This document shows positions 8,201-12,971 of a DNA stretch of 12,971 nt, one piece after another. This stretch comes from Ardenticatenales bacterium (GTDB lineage: Bacteria; Chloroflexota; Anaerolineae; Ardenticatenales; Ardenticatenaceae). Within the stretch, counting starts at the first letter, position 1. Each line of letters opens with the position of its first letter. The position numbers and the translations under genes were made by a program. Below the pieces are notes generated by a model. It saw only the letters and a list, made by a program, of their open reading frames with translations. It was not told the origin of the DNA and searched no databases. The stretch is taken from NCBI GenBank assembly GCA_013812995.1, contig JACCSL010000367.1, forward strand, positions 1 through 12,971, read 5' to 3'.

Positions 8201-10581
8201 CCCTGATTTTCGGGGCAGCGCGCGGGGCCAAGGGGCGGTTGCTGCAATCTACCACCGAGCCCCGCCAAGATGGGCTGACCTACACGGTTGCTCGTGCGGG
8301 GCAGCTCGTGCTCGTTCCCGATATTCCCACCCATCCTCTCTTCGCGGGCACCTCATGGGCGGGTGCGCGGGAGGGAGCCATGATCGGCTTGCCCCTCAAG
8401 ATTGGCTCGCGCGTGGTGGGTGTGATCGTGATCGAGTATCCGCAGCCCCGCACGTTCAGGGAGGCTGAGCTGCGCGTGTTACGCCTGCTGGCGGATCAGA
8501 TGGCCGTCGCCATCGAGAACGCGCAGTTGTACATGGCTGTGCAGCAGGAACTGGCGGAGCGCCGCCGCGCGGAGGAGGCCCTCGTGCAGGCAAAGGAGAT
8601 GGCAGAGGCGGCCACCCACTCGAAGAGCGAGTTTCTAGCGATGATGAGCCACGAGATTCGCACGCCGCTCAACGCCATCATTGGAATGAGTGGGCTGCTG
8701 TTGGATGGGGAATTGTCGCCGCAGCAACACGAATTTGCCGAGATAGTCCGCTCCAGCAGTGATACCCTGCTTGCCATCATCAATGACATCCTGGATTTCT
8801 CCAAGATCGAGGCGGGGCGGCTCGACCTGGAGGAGCAGGCAGTAGAGCTGCGGGGATGTGTGGAATCGGCGTTGGACCTGGTGGCCGCGCGGGCCAGCGA
8901 GAAGGCGCTGGAGGTGCTCTACTTCATGGATGAGGCAGTTCCGGCGCGCCTGATCTCCGATGAGACGCGGCTGCGGCAGATTTTGATGAATCTGTTGAAC
9001 AATGCGGTCAAGTTCACGGAGTCGGGCACTATTGTGGTAGAGGTGACGAGCCGGCCGCTGACGGAGGAAGGCAACGCGGCAGGCGAGCACGCCGCGCGTT
9101 ACGAGGTGCGCTTCGCGGTGCGGGACACCGGGGTTGGTATCCCGCAGGAGCGGATGCACCGCCTGTTCCGCTCCTTCAGCCAGGTGGATGCCTCCATCGC
9201 GCGAAAGTATGGCGGAACAGGTCTCGGCCTGGCGATCAGCAAGCGGTTGAGCGAGATGATGGGTGGTGAGATGTGGGTCGAAAGTAGTGGTGTGGTCGGA
9301 GAGGGAGCCACCTTCTTCTTCACACTGATTGGCAGTGCTCCCGCAGAAACGATTCGTAGCGCTCCCGCCTCCGCTTCCAGTGCTCTGGCGGGCAAGCGGC
9401 TCATGGTCGTGACAACTCACCTACCCACGGCAAGCTGGCTGTCGCAGGAGGTGAGCCGCTGGGGCATGACGATCACGCACGAGATCGGTGGCGCGGTGGC
9501 CCTGGCCCGGTTAGAGACGAGCAACCCGGACGGGCTGCTCGTAGACCAGGTGCTGCTGGAGGCGGACGGGGGGCGACTGCGGGAGCAGATAGAGGGCCGA
9601 GCGAAGCACCTGCCCCTGAGCGTCCTCAGTTGGATGGGCCACATGGTGGAGGTTTCCCACGAGGAGGAGAGCCGAGCAGTGAGATACCTCACCAGGCCCC
9701 TCAAACGAGGACAGGTGTACGACGTGCTACTGGGGTTGCTGGGTGGGGAAGGGGTAGAGGGGCCCGCGCGGCGTCAACGGCCCGTGCTGGACCCCCAGAT
9801 GGGGCAACGGCAGCCCCTGCGAATTCTGCTGGCAGAGGACAATGCGATCAACCAGAAGCTAGCGCAGCATCTGCTGGGGCTGCTGGGATATCGGGCCGAT
9901 GTGGCAGGAAATGGGCTGGAGGTGCTGGAGGCGCTGAATCGGCAGAGGTATGACCTGGTGTTGATGGACGTGCAAATGCCGGAGATGGATGGGCTGGAAG
10001 CCACGCGACTCATTCGCGCGGACGGCGCAGGGGATCAGCAGCCCTATATCATCGCCATGACGGCGAACGCGATGGCGGGAGATCGAGAGGCATGTCTGGA
10101 CGCGGGAATGGATGATTACGTCAGCAAGCCTTTCCGAGCGGAAGAGCTGACAAGTGCCCTGGAACGCTGCCAGAAACAAATAAGTCGCATGGAGGAGGAA
10201 ATCCCTGCCCCCCTCACTGCGCCTGAAACGGCCGTCATCAATCGAATCTTGCTGGACCGCTTTCAGGCCATGCTCGGCGCTGATGCTTCGGAAGTCATGG
10301 CACAACTGTTGGACCTCTTCTTCCATCATGCCCCGGAACTGGTGGAAACCATGCGGCGGGCCGTGGAGCGTGGGCAACCCACCGAGTTGCAGCGGGCTGC
10401 CCATACCTTGAAGGCGGATAGCCTCTCTTTTGGGGCGATAACGCTCGCGCACCTCTGTGAGGAGTTGGAGCGCTTGGGCAGAGCAGGTTCCTTAGAAGGT
10501 GCCGCTGAACGCGTTGTGCGCCTGAACGCCGAGTACGAGCAGGTCCGCGCCGCGCTCGATAGCGTGCGCGGCGACCTATGA
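5293..10581 (+). CDS. Membrane-bound hybrid histidine kinase: sensor-HAMP-4xGAF-HisKA-HATPase-pseudoREC-REC-HPt
   Basis: A 1762-residue kinase. TM1 is at about 5-27 and an extracytoplasmic, Cache-like sensor at about 28-305 ([12 protein letters not shown], then [18 protein letters not shown]). TM2 spans about 306-326 and HAMP about 327-380. Four GAF domains follow (about 411-555, 601-745, 768-914, 935-1081), three ending in LADQ.A.AI.NA. HisKA has phospho-acceptor His1120 in SHEIRTPLN. The ATPase domain has the N box (N1233-N1237), G1 box D1278-TGVG, the F region and G2 GTGLGL near 1307. A first receiver (about 1367-1485) looks degenerate. The second (about 1508-1625) is intact: E1515/D1516, phospho-acceptor D1559, T1590, K1612. 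HPt has His1704 in HTLK. Family knowledge implies phosphorelay His1120 to Asp1559 to His1704 and on to an unlinked response regulator. The ATG at 5293 starts the TM1 signal and has GGGAG 7 nt upstream. GAF ligands are unknown. Confidence 0.95.
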   Translation: MRLYVRLILIVSALLLLSTTALSFALIRSARDDVVDTSRRDLEAIAQLLAQTGTYAEEVSSQMEGVVGDHMVAEARFAAHLVSLAEGEAERAPEATNAILRDITDTTILDEIRITDETGHAYLNSTDDEVFTFSSSPMQHPQMHVFWELLEETNKVIVQEAQAYPTREGLYKYVGVSGIDQPRIVQVGYSAEFLHEVAYNVVMQRLIDSLTGHGDIAFIRVINENNTPLVASRSPSEGDEPPMSESDWQLLSLVREERQPRSALVGEMLVAAAPVVDAGGKPAGAVLIYQSTARITTIMQGAVTRGIAIAALAMLVAVLASAALARTISQPVQQLYQAAQGLSQGNWQQEIPRSGVSELNALGEAFGQMAAQLQESYGELESKVRVRTAELLRRVEQLNLINQAGRNATSVLDQSALLPGISVLIRDTFDYYAVLIFLVDEEMQALYLSAAATVEPVDLLEEGLRRPLLSKSIVGFVATTRKSLMVSDVSDEPRYWPDARLPGIRSELALPLCIGEQVLGVLDLGSHELNAFHPSDIQVLQTLADQLAIAIQNATLFQQTQIALRQSKSLFEETQATNAVLSRRALQLQTSSQMGQQVTSILDLDQLLMQVVALIQTRFGYYFVGIWLVTEQKDFVVLRASAPRARGESLRELRIPMDAPVSLIVGVCKDGRYRLVDRVEESPDYLAMEQFPETRSELVLPLHMGQRIIGVLDIGEDQPTAFQADDALVLQSLADQMAVAIHNATLFDRMQRARQAAETLQEVSSVLNTTLERERVLPLILEQLARVVDYDGAAIMLSSGEMLEVVAQRMRHGEPQTPPSGPLRIETLPLAQQVLKDRMPLIIPDTHHHPLWREVSASTLQIRCWLGVPLVEKNQIIGLLNLNKVEPNFYTRQDAELAQAFANHAASAIENVRLFEEAQQRAAELDTILQTSLSLTASLELQEVLETILANSFKLLNPRDIHVYLYRDRTLIFGAARGAKGRLLQSTTEPRQDGLTYTVARAGQLVLVPDIPTHPLFAGTSWAGAREGAMIGLPLKIGSRVVGVIVIEYPQPRTFREAELRVLRLLADQMAVAIENAQLYMAVQQELAERRRAEEALVQAKEMAEAATHSKSEFLAMMSHEIRTPLNAIIGMSGLLLDGELSPQQHEFAEIVRSSSDTLLAIINDILDFSKIEAGRLDLEEQAVELRGCVESALDLVAARASEKALEVLYFMDEAVPARLISDETRLRQILMNLLNNAVKFTESGTIVVEVTSRPLTEEGNAAGEHAARYEVRFAVRDTGVGIPQERMHRLFRSFSQVDASIARKYGGTGLGLAISKRLSEMMGGEMWVESSGVVGEGATFFFTLIGSAPAETIRSAPASASSALAGKRLMVVTTHLPTASWLSQEVSRWGMTITHEIGGAVALARLETSNPDGLLVDQVLLEADGGRLREQIEGRAKHLPLSVLSWMGHMVEVSHEEESRAVRYLTRPLKRGQVYDVLLGLLGGEGVEGPARRQRPVLDPQMGQRQPLRILLAEDNAINQKLAQHLLGLLGYRADVAGNGLEVLEALNRQRYDLVLMDVQMPEMDGLEATRLIRADGAGDQQPYIIAMTANAMAGDREACLDAGMDDYVSKPFRAEELTSALERCQKQISRMEEEIPAPLTAPETAVINRILLDRFQAMLGADASEVMAQLLDLFFHHAPELVETMRRAVERGQPTELQRAAHTLKADSLSFGAITLAHLCEELERLGRAGSLEGAAERVVRLNAEYEQVRAALDSVRGDL

Positions 10582-10594
10582 CCCGGCGGCGCGT

Positions 10595-11311
10595 CTAGAG
10601 CGGCTCCGCCTCATACACCGTGACCGCAGAGCCCTCCGCAAAGAGAACCGAGTGGAGCGCCCTGTCCCAATCAATGGCCTGCCATGCGCCCCCCCCGAGA
10701 ATTGCCCCAGGATCGAAGGAGATGGTAGCGTCTTCGACGGGGAAGGTGCGCCACACCGGGTGATCGACCTGGTAGCGGAACCCTTTCCCCGACGGGGTAC
10801 GGTCAAACCCCCAGTAGTGCTCCTTCAGAAAGTGTTCCTGACTGGAGGCTGGCGGAATCACAGGTTCCTTGCGGGTACGCACCCGCATTTCCCCCGCGTG
10901 AGGGCCATGTCGAAAGCGGGTATACACCTGGATGGCGTCCTGTTCCACACGGCGCTGGTGGGCAATCGTGGCGAGGTAGTAGGGCTGGTGGTACAGGAGG
11001 CGCGCCCCCAACGCCACTAGCGGGGTGGGAACGAATTCTCTCAGAAAGACGACGGCGCGCTTCTCCGCCTGCCGCACATAGAAGCGCAGGTTCAGCTCCG
11101 GAAACCATTGGGCGGTCGGTATCGGAATGCCATAGACCGCTGTCCTGGTGAAGTGAAAGGCCACGAGCGACAGCAGATGCACACCCGGCGCATCCTCTGG
11201 GGTGTCGAGCACGCTGCCGGGGGGCACATAGGGCTGTAGTAACTCCGGGGGTACGCGGTAGTTTGCCAGGATCAGGTTTTCCCAGCGGGCCGTGAGGAAG
11301 GGACGCGCCAT
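10595..11311 (-). CDS. DUF2071 (YqjF-like) protein of the acetoacetate decarboxylase-like fold
   Basis: A 238-residue soluble protein matching the pattern of the DUF2071/YqjF family along its whole length. Visible marks are FLTARWENL near the N-terminus, P..LLQPYVPPGSVLDT, SLVAFHF..T.VYGIPIP, FPELNLRFYVR, and HYWGFDR before a C-terminal beta-rich part. The family belongs to the acetoacetate decarboxylase-like fold clan, but no reaction is established for it, so no enzymatic activity is claimed. The start ATG has GGAG 7 nt upstream. It begins 23 nt after the stop of the DsrE-family gene on the same strand, so the two are probably co-transcribed. Its stop codon lies 13 bp from the kinase stop on the opposite strand with no hairpin between, so the transcripts must overlap or end inside the genes. 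The full length looks intact. Confidence 0.85.
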   Translation of the reverse strand: MARPFLTARWENLILANYRVPPELLQPYVPPGSVLDTPEDAPGVHLLSLVAFHFTRTAVYGIPIPTAQWFPELNLRFYVRQAEKRAVVFLREFVPTPLVALGARLLYHQPYYLATIAHQRRVEQDAIQVYTRFRHGPHAGEMRVRTRKEPVIPPASSQEHFLKEHYWGFDRTPSGKGFRYQVDHPVWRTFPVEDATISFDPGAILGGGAWQAIDWDRALHSVLFAEGSAVTVYEAEPL

Positions 11312-11334
11312 TCAGTCGCTCCAGGGTCGAAACG

Positions 11335-11700
11335 TTACAGGGTAATCACTTGGTCCGGCATGTTGGAGGCCAGAGCACCATACAGGTCCGGGAAGCATCC
11401 CACCTGCACGCCCTCGACCGTATCCTGCACCTGGCAGCTGCCAACGTCTCCCGTGGCCAGGCCCCGCTCCAGCGCGCACTGGTCACACATCATCAGCAGG
11501 ATGCCCTGCTCCTGGGCCACCCGCGCCAGCCGCTCCCCGATGGGATCACCGCGCCGCAGGACATAGTTGTTGTCATCAAAGAACATCATTCCCACGACTT
11601 GTACGCCGTGTGTCCCTGCTTCCAACTGCGGCAGAATCATTTTGCCTAGTTTGTAACTTGCGGTGTGGCCGGACGTTGCGAAGATGTAAGCAACCTTCAA
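11335..11700 (-). CDS. DsrE-family protein, SaoD-like
   Basis: A 121-residue cytoplasmic protein with a DsrE/DsrF-like alpha/beta fold. It opens with a beta strand and loop (MKVAYIFATSGHTASYKLGK), then GVQVVGMMFFDDNNYVLRRGDPIGERL, and has a CxxC at C72/C75 (MMCDQCA) plus C89 and C102 (GCFPDLY). DsrE-like proteins commonly carry sulfur on cysteines in relay or redox reactions. The CDQCA and GCFPDLY signatures most resemble the group named SaoD, recognised from memory and not checked. The start is TTG at 11700: GGAGG lies 7 nt upstream and the protein then begins MKVAYIF. A longer frame from GTG at 11733 would bury that ribosome binding site in coding sequence. It lies 80 nt after the alpha/beta hydrolase gene and 23 nt before the DUF2071 gene, all on one strand. 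Other Sao-type genes are not visible here. Confidence 0.8.
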   Translation of the reverse strand: MKVAYIFATSGHTASYKLGKMILPQLEAGTHGVQVVGMMFFDDNNYVLRRGDPIGERLARVAQEQGILLMMCDQCALERGLATGDVGSCQVQDTVEGVQVGCFPDLYGALASNMPDQVITL

Positions 11701-11707
11701 GAGTGGA

Positions 11708-11712
11708 CCTCC
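11708..11712 (-). promoter_or_regulatory. Ribosome binding site selecting the TTG start of the DsrE-family gene
   Basis: GGAGG on the minus strand lies 7 nt before the TTG at 11700. It falls inside the longer GTG-started frame, which argues for the shorter protein. Confidence 0.75.
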
Positions 11713-11780
11713 GTGGCGATAGAAAACGAACACGCCAAGCCTACCGGAGAGTCAGGGAGCGGGCAAATAGATGTGTTTTC

Positions 11781-12692
11781 TCAGGACAGGAAATCCACCA
11801 GTGCCGGATTGACGGTTTCAGGCTGCTCGTAGTGGGCCAGGTGGCCCGCCCCCTCCACGCGCAGGAACTCCGCATCCAGCAGCGACTGTACCGTGACATG
11901 ATCCGCAATCGGCGTCACGCGATCCTCGCTGCCCCAGATGAGAAGCGCGGGTCGGCCCTGTCGCCCTGCCTCCCGATAGGCGGGACCATGATCCTGGCTG
12001 ACAAAGTGGCGCAGGCTGGCGAGCAGCGCCCGCCCGAATCCCTTGTAGCGCATCTGCTCGCAGTAGCGCTCGGACCACCCTGGGAACGCCTCGGCCCGGT
12101 GAAAGTTGTCCTGTTGCTGGTCAGGGAGCATCGGTAGATAGAAGGCATGGGTGAGATACTCGCCCAGCAGGGGGATATTCAGGGGCACAATCGGGGGCGC
12201 GGTAAAGAGCGGGTCGACCAATGCCCACCGGCGAACCCAGTTGGGATGGTTTGCGACAAAGCCGGCGACGATGGGGCCGCCCATCGATAGGCCGATGAGG
12301 TCTACAGGCATCTCCAGCGCCAGCCCTGTCAGCAGGTCAAGGAGTTGCTGCTCGAAGAAGGCTCTGTCATACCGCGCCTCAGGTCGATCTGAGTAGCCGC
12401 GCCCGAACAGATCGTAGCGAATCACGCGAAAGCCCGCGTCGGCCAGCGCCCGGAAGGTGGGGTCCCAGACATAGAAGGGCACTGAAAAGCCGTGGACCAG
12501 CACCACTACCTGCCCCGTCTCCGGCCCTGCCACGTCATAGTGGACGATGCCCTGCGGGAGCTTCAGAAATTTGCCGGGGGCCAACGCGCGATGCTCGTCC
12601 GAGAGGGTCCACCGCTCCTGGCTACGCAGGGCAGGGAGAAGGGCCAGGGTTGATAAGAGGGCCGCCACCGAGAGAAAAGCGACTCGCTTCAT
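11781..12692 (-). CDS. Alpha/beta-fold hydrolase, probably exported or membrane-anchored
   Basis: A 303-residue protein. MKR followed by a hydrophobic run (about 4-22, ending near ALRS) suggests a signal peptide or N-terminal anchor. The hydrolase core begins near residue 48. Oxyanion-hole motif HGF is at 67-69, followed by DLFGRGYSDRP. The nucleophile elbow GLSMGG gives Ser136, the acid is Asp257 in WGSEDRVTP, and the base His284 in GAGHLAHYEQP. The triad is complete, with a helical lid at about 165-235. This is the broad esterase/C-C hydrolase/haloperoxidase-like group; Ser rather than Asp as nucleophile argues against epoxide hydrolase or dehalogenase. Substrate unknown. The ATG at 12692 has AAGGAG 9 nt upstream and starts the signal segment, whereas a longer GTG-started frame would include the ribosome binding site. 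It is first of the minus-strand trio, with DsrE and DUF2071 genes downstream. The structured repeat region lies directly upstream. Confidence 0.9.
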   Translation of the reverse strand: MKRVAFLSVAALLSTLALLPALRSQERWTLSDEHRALAPGKFLKLPQGIVHYDVAGPETGQVVVLVHGFSVPFYVWDPTFRALADAGFRVIRYDLFGRGYSDRPEARYDRAFFEQQLLDLLTGLALEMPVDLIGLSMGGPIVAGFVANHPNWVRRWALVDPLFTAPPIVPLNIPLLGEYLTHAFYLPMLPDQQQDNFHRAEAFPGWSERYCEQMRYKGFGRALLASLRHFVSQDHGPAYREAGRQGRPALLIWGSEDRVTPIADHVTVQSLLDAEFLRVEGAGHLAHYEQPETVNPALVDFLS

Positions 12693-12701
12693 AAAATATT
12701 G

Positions 12702-12707
12702 CTCCTT
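12702..12707 (-). promoter_or_regulatory. Ribosome binding site of the alpha/beta hydrolase
   Basis: AAGGAG on the minus strand lies 9 nt before the ATG at 12692. It excludes the longer in-frame GTG start at 12716. Confidence 0.75.
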
Positions 12708-12722
12708 GAAATCCACCTTGCT

Positions 12723-12750
12723 TTGATAGTCCCCGTTAGGGACAGGGCAA
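12723..12750 (-). promoter_or_regulatory. Weak promoter candidate for the alpha/beta hydrolase gene
   Basis: On the minus strand TTGCCC (12745-12750) and TATCAA (12723-12728) are 16 bp apart. The -35 part would lie inside the left arm of the inverted repeat. Both boxes are imperfect, so this is a weak candidate. Confidence 0.2.
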
Positions 12751-12852
12751 TCGCATACTCGCTGGAGCGAGACACTCTGAGTCCTATGCCCGCGCGGGCA
12801 TGGCGAACCGAAACCATCTGAGTATGCAATCGCCCTCCGTTAGGGGCAGGGC
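12729..12852. repeat. Composite structured repeat: 17-bp inverted repeat flanked by 18-nt direct repeats
   Basis: The arms 12744-12760 and 12820-12836 are inverted copies with two mismatches. Both mismatches (12749/12831 and 12752/12828) become G-U pairs if the minus strand is RNA. The 59-nt interior holds a hairpin CTCGC-TGGA-GCGAG (12758-12771, partly overlapping the left arm) and the perfect palindrome ATGCCCGCGCGGGCAT (12786-12801). CCCCGTTAGGGACAGGGC (12731-12748) is repeated as CTCCGTTAGGGGCAGGGC (12835-12852), 16 of 18 identical. Each copy can itself form a small hairpin with the CGTTA tract in its loop. No open frame of note runs through it. It could be a dispersed intergenic repeat or a structured RNA. 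Confidence 0.7.
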
Positions 12853-12884
12853 TTCTCAAAAGTCGGACCCGACCTGTGGAGGGA

Positions 12885-12966
12885 GGCCCTCTCCCCGGCT
12901 TTCAGCCGCCCCTCTCCCGATTTCGGGAGAGGGGACACTGAGCGAAGCGACGTGGGGGAGAGGGCC
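12885..12966. repeat. Nested inverted repeat with 12-bp outer stem
   Basis: GGCCCTCTCCCC (12885-12896) pairs perfectly with GGGGAGAGGGCC (12955-12966). Inside are a small hairpin GGCT-TTC-AGCC (12897-12907) and a strong one, CCCCTCTCCCG-ATTT-CGGGAGAGGGG (12909-12934), so the whole can fold as a multibranch structure. The left outer arm can alternatively pair locally (GAGGG 12879-12883 with CCCTC 12887-12891). Pyrimidine-rich elements of this look are common between genes in Chloroflexota, from memory. Copy number cannot be judged from this window. Confidence 0.7.
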
Positions 12967-12971
12967 ATGCT

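Noticed and set aside
6523..8535. Phytochrome-type photosensor from the GAF domains
   Set aside because: I see no chromophore-binding cysteine context or PHY domain; these look like generic signalling GAFs.
12729..12966. CRISPR array
   Set aside because: Only two near-identical 18-nt units with an inverted-repeat interior, no regular repeat-spacer period, and no cas gene in the window.

Overview
The window is a moderately GC-rich (roughly 60 % by eye) bacterial chromosome segment. It is densely packed with genes and shows no transposase, integrase, CRISPR array or phage gene. The gene types suggest a Chloroflexota bacterium (Anaerolineae/Ardenticatenia/Chloroflexia-like): a TPR-rich lytic transglycosylase lipoprotein, a LysM plus clan GH-A glycosidase, a very large GAF-rich hybrid kinase, a four-CxxC zinc-ribbon protein, a SaoD-like DsrE protein, and a GC-rich nested inverted repeat between genes. 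This assignment is inference from gene content; no marker gene is present.

Layout. Bases 1-483 hold the C-terminal half of an adenosine deaminase. A tRNA-Ser(CGA) follows with its own promoter, then a bidirectional terminator that also serves the convergent zinc-ribbon gene (658-981, minus). Bases 1128-5231 are an envelope block. It has a secreted TPR/SLT lytic transglycosylase lipoprotein (minus) and, divergent from it, a secreted two-LysM glycosidase (plus). A 12-bp hairpin separates the glycosidase from a 1762-residue membrane hybrid histidine kinase (5293-10581). The kinase has an extracytoplasmic sensor, HAMP, four GAF domains, HisKA/HATPase, a degenerate receiver, an intact receiver and an HPt domain. 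It meets a minus-strand cluster head-on with only 13 bp between stop codons. Read in its own direction, that cluster is alpha/beta hydrolase, SaoD-like DsrE protein, then DUF2071 protein.

The right end (12717-12971) is non-coding and strongly structured. One module (12729-12852) has a 17-bp inverted repeat in which the only two non-Watson-Crick positions become G-U wobbles when the minus strand is transcribed. Near-identical 18-nt direct repeats flank this module. A second module (12885-12966) is a nested inverted repeat with a 12-bp outer stem. This region is the best candidate for something undescribed, either a dispersed repeat family or a minus-strand structured RNA.

Working together (inference): the transglycosylase and the LysM glycosidase probably act on the cell wall or envelope polysaccharide. 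The adjacent kinase may sense an envelope or small-molecule signal, but no output response regulator is visible here. The tRNA, adenosine deaminase and minus-strand enzyme cluster look like unrelated housekeeping or accessory genes.
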